This document shows positions 11,144 through 21,114 of a stretch of 64,000 nucleotides of DNA, piece by piece. The DNA is from a virus. The notes beneath the pieces were generated by a model. The model did not search any database. It saw only the letters and a list, made by a program, of their open reading frames with translations, and had not been told where the DNA came from. Each line of letters begins with the position of its first letter. The first letter of the stretch is position 1. The stretch lies in the IMG/VR virus record IMGVR_UViG_3300044825_001572, positions 1-64,000 of that record; one strand, given 5' to 3'. Both the position numbers and the translations under genes were made by a program.

Positions 11144-14100
11144 TTATAAAATTCTCATAATAAAGGCAAGTGCATAGTATGGAGGTAAATTTTTGTTAAT
11201 TCCAGATTCACCTTCTAATGAAGTTGTAAAGGAGTGACTATGTGATCCATTTTCTGAAGTGCTTGCAAAATATTTCCTTAATCTTTGTCCTTGAGGACTA
11301 CCCTGCTGTTCCAATTCATTAATATCTCCTTGGTTTAAATGATCTGTAGTCCCATTTCCATCAATTGCTGCACCAGTTGCATAAACATATCCATGTCTGT
11401 GTGCCCCTTCAAAAGAAGTAGTTCCAGTATGTTGGTGAGAAACTACAACAGCATTAGCACTACCACCAACATCACCTGGATCATATGGAGAACTTCCTGT
11501 CTGAGCTGTAAGACCACTCTTAGTTATACTATCTACACCAACAATAAATTTATTTCTCAAGTCTGGTGTATTTTGACCAGCAAGTGTACCTGATGAAATT
11601 GTAGAACCATTACATAACTGCCATCCAGGAGGAGTTGTGCTTCCAGACCACATGATAATTCCACCAACTGGAATAGTTCCATTTCCTGAAAATGCAGTTG
11701 CAGATACATTTCCACCAACTGTTAGAGTATTACCAGAATCACAGTAAAGATTTACATTTCCACCGTTGTTTGTGTTATAAAGTCTAATATCACCACCATT
11801 GTAAAGTACAACACCATCACCAGTACCACCTGATATTAGAGAGCTTGCATATAGATTTCCACCAACTGTTAGAGTACCACTCGTATCGCAGTAAAGATTT
11901 ACATTTCCACCGTTGTTTGTGTTATAAAGTCTAATATCACCACCATTAGCAACTCTAATGCCATCACTGGAATCGGATGTTTCTACTCTAGGGACATATA
12001 AAATTCCACCATTACTGAGAGCCATCGAGTCTTGATCTGATGCGTTCCTCCAAGTATAAAGTCCATCAGCACTTCCAAAATATGTTCTTCCATTGTTAGT
12101 AAAATTTAATCTATTCTTTCCATCGGAAGAAGTTATCCAAACATTTGTTGATCTAGATAAGAATCTAGCATCAGATTCACTTTCCGTATAATAGCGACCA
12201 TCTAAATCAACGGATCCAATAGCGGTGATATGACCGTAAGTATCTAAAGTAATATCTTGTATTACTGTTCCGTTAGAATTATCTACTGATACCTGGGATG
12301 ATGTATCAGCGTGTGAAATTGTTACTGTTCCATTAGATGCTTGATTCGTAGTAAATGAACCATTAGTGATTGATATTCCATTACCTGAAGAGAGTGTTAT
12401 TGTTGCATTTCCTACAGATGTAGTATTTACTGGAGTATAACCCAATGCATTTACAATTTCTCTAGAAGTTATGAAATCTTGAGTTCCATCTGCACGTAAC
12501 ATCTTGTAAGTTAGTGTTCCACTTAACACTAGACTTTCAGGATTGGTGGCTACAAATTTAGGTGATTTTATACCATCTAAATTTATAGCTTCTACTTCTC
12601 CCTTGAGTTCAAATCTACTATTTATTTCTGTTATACTAGTAGATGAATCAATTTTTGTTGTAAATAAAGTTTCTCCAATTCGAAGATTCTTTGCAACTCC
12701 AACACCACCAGAAACCACTAGTGCTCCAGTTGAAGTTGTAGTTGATTGTGTTGTTCCGTTAATACTTACTTTTGATGTATTGGTGCTTGCCGCTAGGTTA
12801 ATCGTAGAAGCATTACCAAATGCATTCACAGTTTGAACTTGACTATTGAGAAGATTAAATGTAGATTGATTTGTAATTATATTTGAACCATTAATAGTTG
12901 TAATTCCACTGCTAGAAGTTAAAGCTAAGTTTCCATTAACATCTACTCTTATTTTCACGTCGGTATCAAAATTTTCATTGTTATATGAAACAGTAGTGAG
13001 TGGAGTAGCTAGTTTCCAAGAATATCCATCACTAGTATCAATACCAGCGTACCATCTTCTGTTTATATTATTAAATGTAGTATCCCAGGATAGAGCAACA
13101 TCTCCAGAGCCGGATTGAGTTAATCTTAAATGAGCACCTCTTAAGTTTTCTCCGGAATTATTTTGGAATACTGTAATTGTTCCAGAAGTTCCAATTCTCA
13201 ATCTTTCAGTATTATTTGATAATATTCTTACGTCTCCACCATTATCAATAGCATTAATGAATAGTGGTGTTGTTCCTCTATGAATTATAGAAGAACTTTG
13301 ACTTCCAACACCAGAATTTCTAATTAATCTTAATCCATAATCAAAGGTAGAAGTATCATTATTTAAATCAATATATGAGGATTGGTTGGTATTACCTACT
13401 CCAAGTCTTAAAATTCTACTATCTGTAATATATGCAGTAGAAATTCCAGGAACTCTATTTGTGGTAATTGCAACATTACCATTAACAACAGATAAACTAT
13501 TATTGATGATAGTATTACCTGTTACTGAACTAATAGTTAAATCATTGAATTTATTATCAATAATATTACTACCAGCAATACCAACTCTAATATTTGCTAA
13601 ATCAATTTTATCTGCATATAATGTTGGTGCTACTCCAAATTCATTTTTTTTATTGATATAAACATCTTTATAGAAAGATGATACACCAACCGTCTCAATT
13701 TGATTAAATTTAGATGTTCCTCTTTCGTGAATTTGAGTATAATTAGTTGCGATTCCTGTTGATGGATTGATCCCCAAGAAAGTCATTGTTCCATAAACAT
13801 CAACATCTTCAAATTTTACATCACCCAGGTTAAATGCTTGTGTAAATACAACTCCGCCAGTAACTCTTAGGTTTTGAATTTGAGCAGTACCAGCAACATT
13901 TAGTGGGTATACATCACTTGGAGCAATTCCAATACCAACTTTATCTAATGTAAATGTTAGCTTATTTGGTTCGTTACTAATTAATCCCCACTGCCTCCAT
14001 TCATTACTCTTATAAATATGACCTACGTAATTATTTGTTGGGTTTGAAATAAATGATATATCACCATTTGTTGGTCTTGGAATTGTTACTGCAGTTGGAG

Positions 14101-17100
14101 TTGATATTCCTACTGTGAATAATTTTTCTTGGGATACTGAACCTCTTATAAAGAGATTTCTCAATAACATACCTTCAGGAGAGAGGTTGGTTACTCTCTT
14201 ATCAAAGTTTACTGGACCATAGAACTGTGAACTTTGATTATTATTTTCACCACCTTCTACAGTAATTCTACTTTTTACTAGAACTTCATCAAATAATCCA
14301 CTTTGTGAATTTTGTAATTCTCCATTTGCATCATCTCCGGTAAATGTCAATATTGGAGCACCGACAATTGTTTGCTCTCCAGTGGTTGCAGAAACTTTAG
14401 TACTTCCAGTATAGAATTCACCAAGGTCATTCATTCCAGTATATACAATTGAGCCACCTTGCTCTCTTCTTGCTTGTGAATTAAGAACTTCAATATCTCC
14501 TAGAACTCTATCCTGTCTTTGTGGAAGAGCTGTGGAGTAGTTACCCGGACCATAACCTAAGTATTCAAAAGTATGTCCAGAAGCTCTCATAAATGAAGGT
14601 CTTCTTGTTTCTACTGGAAGTACTCTTATTTTTCTAACAACAGAGCCAGAAACTGCAGAAATTCTTAGTGTACCTAGTTGATTTCTTAAAACATTAAATG
14701 ATGTGCTAGTTGGAGTACCAGCAATCCTCATAATCTCATTTCCAATAGTGATGAAATCTCCTCTCTTTAATCCAGCAGTAGTATCTACATTTAAAGAAGT
14801 TGTATTAATATTAATAGATGATGTTAATGTAAATGATAATCCAGAATATACATAACAAGCTCTAGAAGATAAGTTTTCTTCACCTCTACCTAAGTTTAAT
14901 GCGTTTGAATTAATTCCATACTTAAGAATTTTTCCTGTAGATGGAGTTGTAGTTGTAGTAGCAATCCCAGCACCAACACTAAATGAGAATGTTGTGATTC
15001 CAATAACTTCATTAACAATATAATCTTTATTATTGTAAAATTCTATATTAGACTTGGTAAACTTAAATTTATTACCAATGGATAGTCCGTGAGGATAAGA
15101 TGTAGTAACTGTTGTAATTCCTGTAGTTAAATCGCTCAAAATCATTGAGCTTATTCCAACACCTTTTGATGCAATATAACCAATTGGAACTATTCCATTT
15201 GTATTAGAAGTATATGTAGGTACTCCTTCTGGAACATAAATCGTTACTGATTTTTTATTTGGTACTGCTATAATTTCATAAATTCCATTTAAATCTGTTG
15301 AATGGAATCCAGAAAGTTCTAATCCGTCACCAATATTATTGTTTATCTCAGTTACTTGGACTAGAGCATTGGTAACTGATCCTCCCTGAACTCCAAGTTG
15401 CTCTCCAACAGTATGTGCTGCACCTACGTCTACTAATCTTAAGCTATTAGTATTAATAGTGCCGGTTCCAGTTGTAGAATATCTACAAGTAGCATCTTCT
15501 TCATTAAATTTTACGTCTATTAGGTTTGCTGAGTAAATCGTGGTATTTAGAGGATATCCAGCTCCAGAAGAAATTACGTTTACAGATTTAATAGAGTTTA
15601 ATTTATGTTCTACATCAGTAGATAAAGTTAAAGTTGTATTACCAACACCACTGATAGTAATATTAGTAATTCCAAATCCTACTCTATTGTTTTTATTAAA
15701 TTCGTTAATTACCTCAAGAGTTAATGATTTTTTCTTATCATCAGTTATTACATTACCAACTACTTTTAAATCTGCGTAACTAATAGTGGCATTTGGATTT
15801 GATGTAGGATTATCTCTATCAACTTGCGGATATAAATTTCTAATATCTTGATTAAAATACTTCGATGATAATCCATATCCAACATTATTACTAATTCCTA
15901 TAGAAGATGATAGTACAATAAGATGATAAATTCCATCCTGACCTTCAGTTCCAGGAACGTGTTCTCTTATGGTGTCTACTCTATAAATGTAAAAATTATT
16001 TTTATAAGACTGTCTTGATACTAAAGGTAACGCATTTCTTTGTTGTGTTGTTGTTCTTTGATTAATATTATTTGTAAAAGTTCCTGGATTTGTTTTAACG
16101 CCTTCAAGTTGATATGTGAATGTTCTTGATGATGGTATTGAAAGTACCGGGTAATCTCCATTATAACTACTAACAATTCCAACCCCAGATGGATTGTTTG
16201 TACTTCTTACTGATTGAACCTTTACTACATCTCCAACAATTAAATTATGTGGTAACTCAGTAGTAATTGTAACTGTTTGTTTATTGTTGAGAATTGAACC
16301 AGCAGAAGCATTTACAATAACTTTTTCATTTCTCAATTCAGTTGAATTTAAAAGTTGAGTACCATCACTAATACTTATTGTACTGATAGCTACATTTTTA
16401 CTTTCTTGTAAAATATATCCAGATTGTGGTGCTTTTGCATTAATATATTCTTTTGGTATAACATAACGAAGTTTATATAATCTTTCATCAATAGGTCTAT
16501 TCTCTTGTATCCTTTTTATAAATGTAAATGGAGTTGCATCTCCAAATGTAGCTATGTTGATAGTTGATACTATATCATATATTTTATTTACTGATCCAGA
16601 TTGGGCAGTAAAGATATACCAAGATTTATTTCCTTCATCCCACTGAATTGGATGGCCAAATTCTCCTGCAATTTTATCACTTACAGTACTAATTACAGAA
16701 ATAGTTCCTCCATTGTTTCCTATACTTGTGATCTCTACACCTGATAATGCATCATTTAAAGTTGAAGCAAGCTTTATTTGATTAATTCCAAGAGTTATAT
16801 CAACAGTATTTGTAATTGTATAATATACTTTATCAATCTCTAATCCTTCTGGAGCTTGAGCGTTATCGCTAAAAATTCTTACCTTTTCTCCGGAAAATAA
16901 TTTATGATTTCCAGTAAGTGTTAATACATTATTTGAAATATTATTAACAATTCCAGTTCTAGCAACATTATATGTTTTTTTAGATATTAACCCCTCACTT
17001 TCATCTGGAGTAGTCATATAAATTGGGGTGGAATATGAAGATTGACTTTCATTTCCAGTAATAGTTAAATATAATTTATCTCCTTCTCTTGCACCTATTC

Positions 17101-18877
17101 TATATCCATTAACTTGAGATATGGGTACTACATCCTTACTATTATATCCAAAAATATAAAGTTTATTTGGGTCTGCAATAGATTGAATTTTACCAATATC
17201 TAAAGGTAGCCAAGATACCTCATCCTCTTCTTCTACCAATTCTCTTGGGGGAATTATATGAGTAATATATCCAGTATCATCTCTATCAAATGAAGTTTTC
17301 TTAAATCCTATACTATTAAGTGAGGTAGCACCAAAGTTTGAGTTTGAGTTGGTGATACTCATATCAGCACCACTTTCAGTTAAGAAATGTTTTGCATAAC
17401 CAATAGCAAAAACTGATACTGCCTGAATAAAAGCATCATTAGAACACCTAATATGATAATTCTCAAATTCGGGTTTAAATATTGCTCTTGAGTTTTGATA
17501 TAATGGTCTTAGTTGACTTACTGTGGGAAGTGTAATATTATCGTAATATACTCCATTATCATAAATCAAATATGCATCATTATCTTTCTGTAGAGAAACT
17601 CCGGTAAACTGAGCCACGACCATAGATTTAAATCCATCTGCTCTCGCACCATCAGCCCACATACCACACATACCATATACTGAACGTATAGAGCAGTTGA
17701 AGATATATGGTGATGATGAACTTACAGTATCACTTTCTACAGATACTGTAGCAACATCAAAAGTATTTGAATCTGGTAATACTTCACTTGGAATTGTAGT
17801 GGTTACAAACGTAAATGTATTGATACCAACAACTTCTCTTACTGTAAATGATCCATTATATGCAGTTGGAGATTCGGTAATACCTCTAATTACAATAGGA
17901 GTATCTACTGCGAAATTATGAGGCTTTTCAATTTTACTTTGTAAGTCAGCAGTAGTTACAGTAATGACGCTATTATCACCAGTACCATCACCATTACCAG
18001 CGCGAATACTTGAAATTCCTAGAGGATTTTCTTGAAGTGGACCTACAATTCTAAATTCATTAACATTAGGCTCAAAATCTAGATTTGCTGGGAAATCTTC
18101 AATTCCTCTACCAGAAAGACTATCATATGCCCTAGCAATTTTATAATAATACATTTCTAGGTCGGTTAGGTCAGTTTGGTCTTGACCCAATCTAACCTTA
18201 TTTACACCATCGGCATAAACAAATGATGTTAATTTGTGGTGAGAGAATTTTGGAACGTGTTTAGTATCAGTATAATTTTTATATGCAAATTTTGTTATAT
18301 CTGCATCAAAGAAGGTAAATTGTGAAAAGTAGCAACTACCTGTTACATTAAAAATACTTGAAACTTCTACATCTTGACTTAATGGGTCTGGAACATATAG
18401 AGGTCTAATTTTAGTCTTTCTTAAGTCTTGACCTACTATAGAAGTACCTCTTGGTAAAATTATACCACCATTAACTGAGTTATACTTATATAAGTCATTA
18501 TTTGGATCGAATATATCAAAATTAGTATTCTCCCCAAAAGGTTGTAGACTAGATGTAGTCCAAGTATCTTTTCCAGTTCTTTTCTTATATACGGCAGATC
18601 CACTAATATTTTGTATACTATATCCAGGTCTATTATCAATATAATGTGTTCCAGAAGAAACTATAATCGTAGTTCTATCATTTCTATCGTTATTTCTTCC
18701 AGGAACATATGAGTAGAGAGCAGCCTCTAATAAACAACGCTGGAGGCTAGAAAATGGGCGGAGGGGACTAGTTCCTCTATTTTCTATACTATCTGTAGAA
18801 TCAAAGTTTGACGGGTCTACATAAAGTTGAACTCCAGTAGGATTTGAACCCAGATTTTCTAGTCTAGAGAGTGACAT
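11144..18877 (-). CDS. Giant tail fibre with tail-collar tip, 2577 aa
   Basis: Largest gene of the window and surely a virion fibre. The N-terminus (MSLSRLENLGSNPTGVQLYV) and a beta-helix-like region at about residues 30-480 resemble the start of cyanophage baseplate-attached structural proteins. The centre has repeated short beta segments (SxGxGxTTL type). The C-terminus carries a phage tail-collar domain at about 2400-2470 (IPVGGIIMWSGSTTPPGWQL) and then three HxH motifs (SHQHTG, AHRHGY, SHSHSF), which in T4 fibre tips bind iron. These suggest trimeric receptor-binding tips. Ends the structural block; late-promoter match upstream at 18907. No host receptor can be inferred. Confidence 0.9.
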   Translation of the reverse strand: MSLSRLENLGSNPTGVQLYVDPSNFDSTDSIENRGTSPLRPFSSLQRCLLEAALYSYVPGRNNDRNDRTTIIVSSGTHYIDNRPGYSIQNISGSAVYKKRTGKDTWTTSSLQPFGENTNFDIFDPNNDLYKYNSVNGGIILPRGTSIVGQDLRKTKIRPLYVPDPLSQDVEVSSIFNVTGSCYFSQFTFFDADITKFAYKNYTDTKHVPKFSHHKLTSFVYADGVNKVRLGQDQTDLTDLEMYYYKIARAYDSLSGRGIEDFPANLDFEPNVNEFRIVGPLQENPLGISSIRAGNGDGTGDNSVITVTTADLQSKIEKPHNFAVDTPIVIRGITESPTAYNGSFTVREVVGINTFTFVTTTIPSEVLPDSNTFDVATVSVESDTVSSSSPYIFNCSIRSVYGMCGMWADGARADGFKSMVVAQFTGVSLQKDNDAYLIYDNGVYYDNITLPTVSQLRPLYQNSRAIFKPEFENYHIRCSNDAFIQAVSVFAIGYAKHFLTESGADMSITNSNSNFGATSLNSIGFKKTSFDRDDTGYITHIIPPRELVEEEDEVSWLPLDIGKIQSIADPNKLYIFGYNSKDVVPISQVNGYRIGAREGDKLYLTITGNESQSSYSTPIYMTTPDESEGLISKKTYNVARTGIVNNISNNVLTLTGNHKLFSGEKVRIFSDNAQAPEGLEIDKVYYTITNTVDITLGINQIKLASTLNDALSGVEITSIGNNGGTISVISTVSDKIAGEFGHPIQWDEGNKSWYIFTAQSGSVNKIYDIVSTINIATFGDATPFTFIKRIQENRPIDERLYKLRYVIPKEYINAKAPQSGYILQESKNVAISTISISDGTQLLNSTELRNEKVIVNASAGSILNNKQTVTITTELPHNLIVGDVVKVQSVRSTNNPSGVGIVSSYNGDYPVLSIPSSRTFTYQLEGVKTNPGTFTNNINQRTTTQQRNALPLVSRQSYKNNFYIYRVDTIREHVPGTEGQDGIYHLIVLSSSIGISNNVGYGLSSKYFNQDIRNLYPQVDRDNPTSNPNATISYADLKVVGNVITDDKKKSLTLEVINEFNKNNRVGFGITNITISGVGNTTLTLSTDVEHKLNSIKSVNVISSGAGYPLNTTIYSANLIDVKFNEEDATCRYSTTGTGTINTNSLRLVDVGAAHTVGEQLGVQGGSVTNALVQVTEINNNIGDGLELSGFHSTDLNGIYEIIAVPNKKSVTIYVPEGVPTYTSNTNGIVPIGYIASKGVGISSMILSDLTTGITTVTTSYPHGLSIGNKFKFTKSNIEFYNNKDYIVNEVIGITTFSFSVGAGIATTTTTPSTGKILKYGINSNALNLGRGEENLSSRACYVYSGLSFTLTSSININTTSLNVDTTAGLKRGDFITIGNEIMRIAGTPTSTSFNVLRNQLGTLRISAVSGSVVRKIRVLPVETRRPSFMRASGHTFEYLGYGPGNYSTALPQRQDRVLGDIEVLNSQARREQGGSIVYTGMNDLGEFYTGSTKVSATTGEQTIVGAPILTFTGDDANGELQNSQSGLFDEVLVKSRITVEGGENNNQSSQFYGPVNFDKRVTNLSPEGMLLRNLFIRGSVSQEKLFTVGISTPTAVTIPRPTNGDISFISNPTNNYVGHIYKSNEWRQWGLISNEPNKLTFTLDKVGIGIAPSDVYPLNVAGTAQIQNLRVTGGVVFTQAFNLGDVKFEDVDVYGTMTFLGINPSTGIATNYTQIHERGTSKFNQIETVGVSSFYKDVYINKKNEFGVAPTLYADKIDLANIRVGIAGSNIIDNKFNDLTISSVTGNTIINNSLSVVNGNVAITTNRVPGISTAYITDSRILRLGVGNTNQSSYIDLNNDTSTFDYGLRLIRNSGVGSQSSSIIHRGTTPLFINAIDNGGDVRILSNNTERLRIGTSGTITVFQNNSGENLRGAHLRLTQSGSGDVALSWDTTFNNINRRWYAGIDTSDGYSWKLATPLTTVSYNNENFDTDVKIRVDVNGNLALTSSSGITTINGSNIITNQSTFNLLNSQVQTVNAFGNASTINLAASTNTSKVSINGTTQSTTTSTGALVVSGGVGVAKNLRIGETLFTTKIDSSTSITEINSRFELKGEVEAINLDGIKSPKFVATNPESLVLSGTLTYKMLRADGTQDFITSREIVNALGYTPVNTTSVGNATITLSSGNGISITNGSFTTNQASNGTVTISHADTSSQVSVDNSNGTVIQDITLDTYGHITAIGSVDLDGRYYTESESDARFLSRSTNVWITSSDGKNRLNFTNNGRTYFGSADGLYTWRNASDQDSMALSNGGILYVPRVETSDSSDGIRVANGGDIRLYNTNNGGNVNLYCDTSGTLTVGGNLYASSLISGGTGDGVVLYNGGDIRLYNTNNGGNVNLYCDSGNTLTVGGNVSATAFSGNGTIPVGGIIMWSGSTTPPGWQLCNGSTISSGTLAGQNTPDLRNKFIVGVDSITKSGLTAQTGSSPYDPGDVGGSANAVVVSHQHTGTTSFEGAHRHGYVYATGAAIDGNGTTDHLNQGDINELEQQGSPQGQRLRKYFASTSENGSHSHSFTTSLEGESGINKNLPPYYALAFIMRIL
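11742..11947. repeat. 59-bp direct repeat in fibre tip region
   Basis: An identical 59-base stretch at 11742-11800 and 11889-11947. It encodes the repeated segment IRLYNTNNGGNVNLYC just before the collar domain. Exact identity at the DNA level points to a recent duplication or active recombination within the gene. Confidence 0.85.
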
Positions 18878-18906
18878 TTATATTAAGATACTAGTCTACA
18901 TATGTT

Positions 18907-18914
18907 CTATTTAG
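18907..18914 (-). promoter_or_regulatory. Late-promoter match CTAAATAG before giant fibre
   Basis: Minus strand CTAAATA, a near match to TATAAATA, 30 bases before the ATG at 18877. The same octamer precedes other structural genes (27326, 36206). Confidence 0.5.
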
Positions 18915-18929
18915 TAAGTAAAATAGTAT

Positions 18930-18954
18930 TAAAAAAGAGACCCATAAGGTCTCT
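18930..18954 (-). terminator. Terminator of the 58-aa gene
   Basis: Minus strand AGAGACC-TTATG-GGTCTCT followed by TTTTTT: a seven-pair perfect stem and U-run, five bases beyond the stop at 18959. One of the clearest terminators of the window. Confidence 0.9.
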
Positions 18955-18958
18955 AAAA

Positions 18959-19132
18959 TCAAACAAAATCTGGAACAATTTCTCCTCGAAGTTCAGCTAG
19001 CTTTGCTGTTGCTAGACTTTCAACTACAGTCCAATATAGCTCACCACTCATCATATTTTCATCCGTAAATGAAGCTGCTACATCCTCTTGTAGTCCAGTT
19101 AGCTCATTTAGAAGTTCTTTAGAAATTTGCAT
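18959..19132 (-). CDS. Hypothetical protein with own promoter and terminator, 57 aa
   Basis: Start at 19132 gives MQISKELLNELTGLQEDVAA. An upstream ATG at 19153 would fall next to the -10 box and is rejected. Mostly helical and acidic, ending LAELRGEIVPDFV. Unlike every neighbour it is a single-gene unit: sigma70-like promoter at 19156-19184 and strong terminator at 18930-18954. It lies between two fibre genes but shows no fibre-like sequence; perhaps an early gene inserted into the late region. Confidence 0.7.
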   Translation of the reverse strand: MQISKELLNELTGLQEDVAASFTDENMMSGELYWTVVESLATAKLAELRGEIVPDFV

Positions 19133-19155
19133 AAAGTAATTTCGATGACCCAATT

Positions 19156-19184
19156 AGTCTACCATAGGTACGACAGGCTGTCAA
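19156..19184 (-). promoter_or_regulatory. Sigma70-like promoter TTGACA-N17-TAGACT
   Basis: Minus strand TTGACA (19179-19184), 17 bases, TAGACT (19156-19161); start near 19150, 18 bases before the ATG at 19132. A perfect -35 box in a late-gene region. Confidence 0.7.
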
Positions 19185-19198
19185 GTGTCCTGAATTAG

Positions 19199-19324
19199 AG
19201 AAATTTAACTTCTCAAGAATTAACATCTACAGAGTATGTCAATTATGAATGTGGAGTGGAATTAAGTCTAAATGGTGGTGTTTACAATTTAGAATCTGCT
19301 ATGAAGTTTCTAGAAAATCAATAG
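19199..19324 (+). pseudogene. Possible relic reading frame on the plus strand
   Basis: In the gap between 19184 and 19385 the plus strand is open for 41 codons with protein-like composition (NLTSQELTSTEYVNYECGVE, ending MKFLENQ) but has no ATG near its beginning and no ribosome-binding site. It could be a decayed gene, a very short peptide from an alternative start, or chance. Confidence 0.25.
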
Positions 19325-19384
19325 AATTTTATTGACTTTTATTACTATCAATATGGTGTTGACCTTTTGGATATCTTATTTCTT

Positions 19385-20677
19385 TCATCTCGTTAGTGCC
19401 TGGAGTTGAGCATTTGGAAGTCGTTTTGGGAAATATGTCACTCTAGAAACTGTACCGTTTAAAGGAGAATCGAACGACCAAGGTGAGGAACCAATTGTCA
19501 ATCTATTAATAGTTTTAGGAAATCCAAATATAGTGTTTCCTTCAAAACTAAGCGATCTATTGAATATGTTTCTTACAGGTTCGTCATTAACACACGCAGA
19601 GGCTGTAGGTTCTGCTGTAGTATAACCTAAAATTCCTTTAACTTCCTTATTTGAAGTGTAATTACCTAAAGAACTTATTCCTGTTAGAGGAGACCAAGCT
19701 ACTACTACTGGATTTGATCCCACATTAAAATAAAGTGATGAAAGAAATCCAATCCTACTATCAGCTAAACCTCCAAATAATTTCGCTACATTTGGAGTTG
19801 CTAAAGTTCTACCTGAAAAAAATATTGTAGATTCAAGTTGACTGTAAAAACTAGAAAAATTATTATCAACTATTGAGGCTCTATCTGCGGATCTAGTTCT
19901 TGTGGAACCTACAGTTGGTATGTAGGATGTTGGGAAGGTTCCCAATTCTACTTGAGCACCAAAAACTTGAAATATTTGTCTAACGGCATTTGGTACAACC
20001 ACGACACTTTCAGCAAGTTCTCCATTTTGATCTGCACTTGCAGTCATAGAAAGGCGATACCATCCATCAGAAAATTTCTGAATAGTTTTATTTATTATTG
20101 TCCCTGTAGAATCGACCGCAGTTAATCTCGATAAATTATATCTCACTTGTCTTTGAGTGGTCCATGCTCTATCTGTACCAGTCCAAAAACGTAGATAAAT
20201 ATCATCTTCTGGAATAGTAATACTCTTAAAAAATATGCTAAAAGTTACTGTTTGTCCTGCAGTTACAGATATTGGATTAGTATTATGGAAAATATAATCT
20301 GATCCTAGGCTGGTTGTTATTTTTTCATTATAACCAGTTCCAGTAGGTCCTCCAGTAGTTATAGTAGTACTCGATAATCTTATATTATTATATTCATTCA
20401 AACTCTCACTTCTTCTAGATAAATTACTTCTACTCTCTTCAATAAGTAACCCTAAACTTTCACCTGTATCTGGGTTATGATCGAATCTTGCTTCATTCAC
20501 TCCAGCGTATTTAATAAGACCATCAGCACCTACATAAGATCCACCAGAAGCTCTAGTGAAAGTAATTCTAGGATCTAAGGTTTTTGTTCTTGCAAAATTT
20601 AAATCCAGAGTTGGTCTAACTTCTGGATAATTTAAATCTGTAGTAGTTGCAGAAAGAAGAAATTGATCGATACTCAT
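19385..20677 (-). CDS. Spike/fibre protein, paralogue A1, 430 aa
   Basis: One of six paralogous virion proteins. N-terminal block at about residues 18-85 (LDLNFARTKTLDPRITFTRA, FDHNPDTGESLGLLIEESRS) is the signature of proteins annotated as phage head-spike/fibre domain proteins. Then a beta-sandwich middle, a second conserved block near 250 (TFPTSYIPTVGSTRTRSADR) and a C-terminal LamG/concanavalin-like domain ending TYFPKRLPNAQLQALTR. Likely a carbohydrate-binding appendage. Last gene of the array; four bases after the 134-aa gene. Confidence 0.8.
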   Translation of the reverse strand: MSIDQFLLSATTTDLNYPEVRPTLDLNFARTKTLDPRITFTRASGGSYVGADGLIKYAGVNEARFDHNPDTGESLGLLIEESRSNLSRRSESLNEYNNIRLSSTTITTGGPTGTGYNEKITTSLGSDYIFHNTNPISVTAGQTVTFSIFFKSITIPEDDIYLRFWTGTDRAWTTQRQVRYNLSRLTAVDSTGTIINKTIQKFSDGWYRLSMTASADQNGELAESVVVVPNAVRQIFQVFGAQVELGTFPTSYIPTVGSTRTRSADRASIVDNNFSSFYSQLESTIFFSGRTLATPNVAKLFGGLADSRIGFLSSLYFNVGSNPVVVAWSPLTGISSLGNYTSNKEVKGILGYTTAEPTASACVNDEPVRNIFNRSLSFEGNTIFGFPKTINRLTIGSSPWSFDSPLNGTVSRVTYFPKRLPNAQLQALTR

Positions 20678-20681
20678 AATA

Positions 20682-21086
20682 TCAAGTTGTAGTTATGCTA
20701 TATCTCCATCCAGATGGAGTTCTAATGTATAGACGATTATTTAAGGTATCAAAAATTAATGGTGCTTCTCCAGGAGGAATTGCAGAAGTGACTCCTGTGG
20801 GTGGTCCAGAACAAGTTGGAATACATAAGAATCCTTCAGTAGCAGTAGTTGCTAATGATGTACCTGATCCTACAAATATATTTCCACCATTAGGTTGAAG
20901 AGTTAAGTTGGTGAAAGGATTTGTGGTTCCTGATACTGGAAAGTTATCAATCGTTGTTGTACTTGCAACACCAACAGGAGATTGTATAGATCTTACAGTA
21001 ATTCCAGAACTATTTTGAAATGCTAGTTCCCCAAGCATTCCATTGGTGCTCAACTGGTTTATTCCCGATCCAATGAGGCTCGCCAT
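20682..21086 (-). CDS. Short fibre-like protein, 134 aa
   Basis: Starts MASLIGSGINQLSTNGMLGE. The N-terminus resembles the attachment segment of the longer fibres (NGMLGELAFQNSSG compare LGELALNTNDGRLF in the 1698-aa fibre). The end, DTLNNRLYIRTPSGWRYSIT, resembles the 'G.L.YR.SGWR' ends of short tail-fibre proteins. Probably a small trimeric virion protein or adaptor between spike genes. Confidence 0.65.
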   Translation of the reverse strand: MASLIGSGINQLSTNGMLGELAFQNSSGITVRSIQSPVGVASTTTIDNFPVSGTTNPFTNLTLQPNGGNIFVGSGTSLATTATEGFLCIPTCSGPPTGVTSAIPPGEAPLIFDTLNNRLYIRTPSGWRYSITTT

Positions 21087-21106
21087 ATTACTTAAACTTT
21101 ATTAGT

Positions 21107-21114
21107 TATTTATT
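21107..21114 (-). promoter_or_regulatory. Late promoter AATAAATA
   Basis: Minus strand AATAAATA overlapping the tandem stop codons of the 121-aa gene; about 21 bases before the ATG at 21086. Confidence 0.6.
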
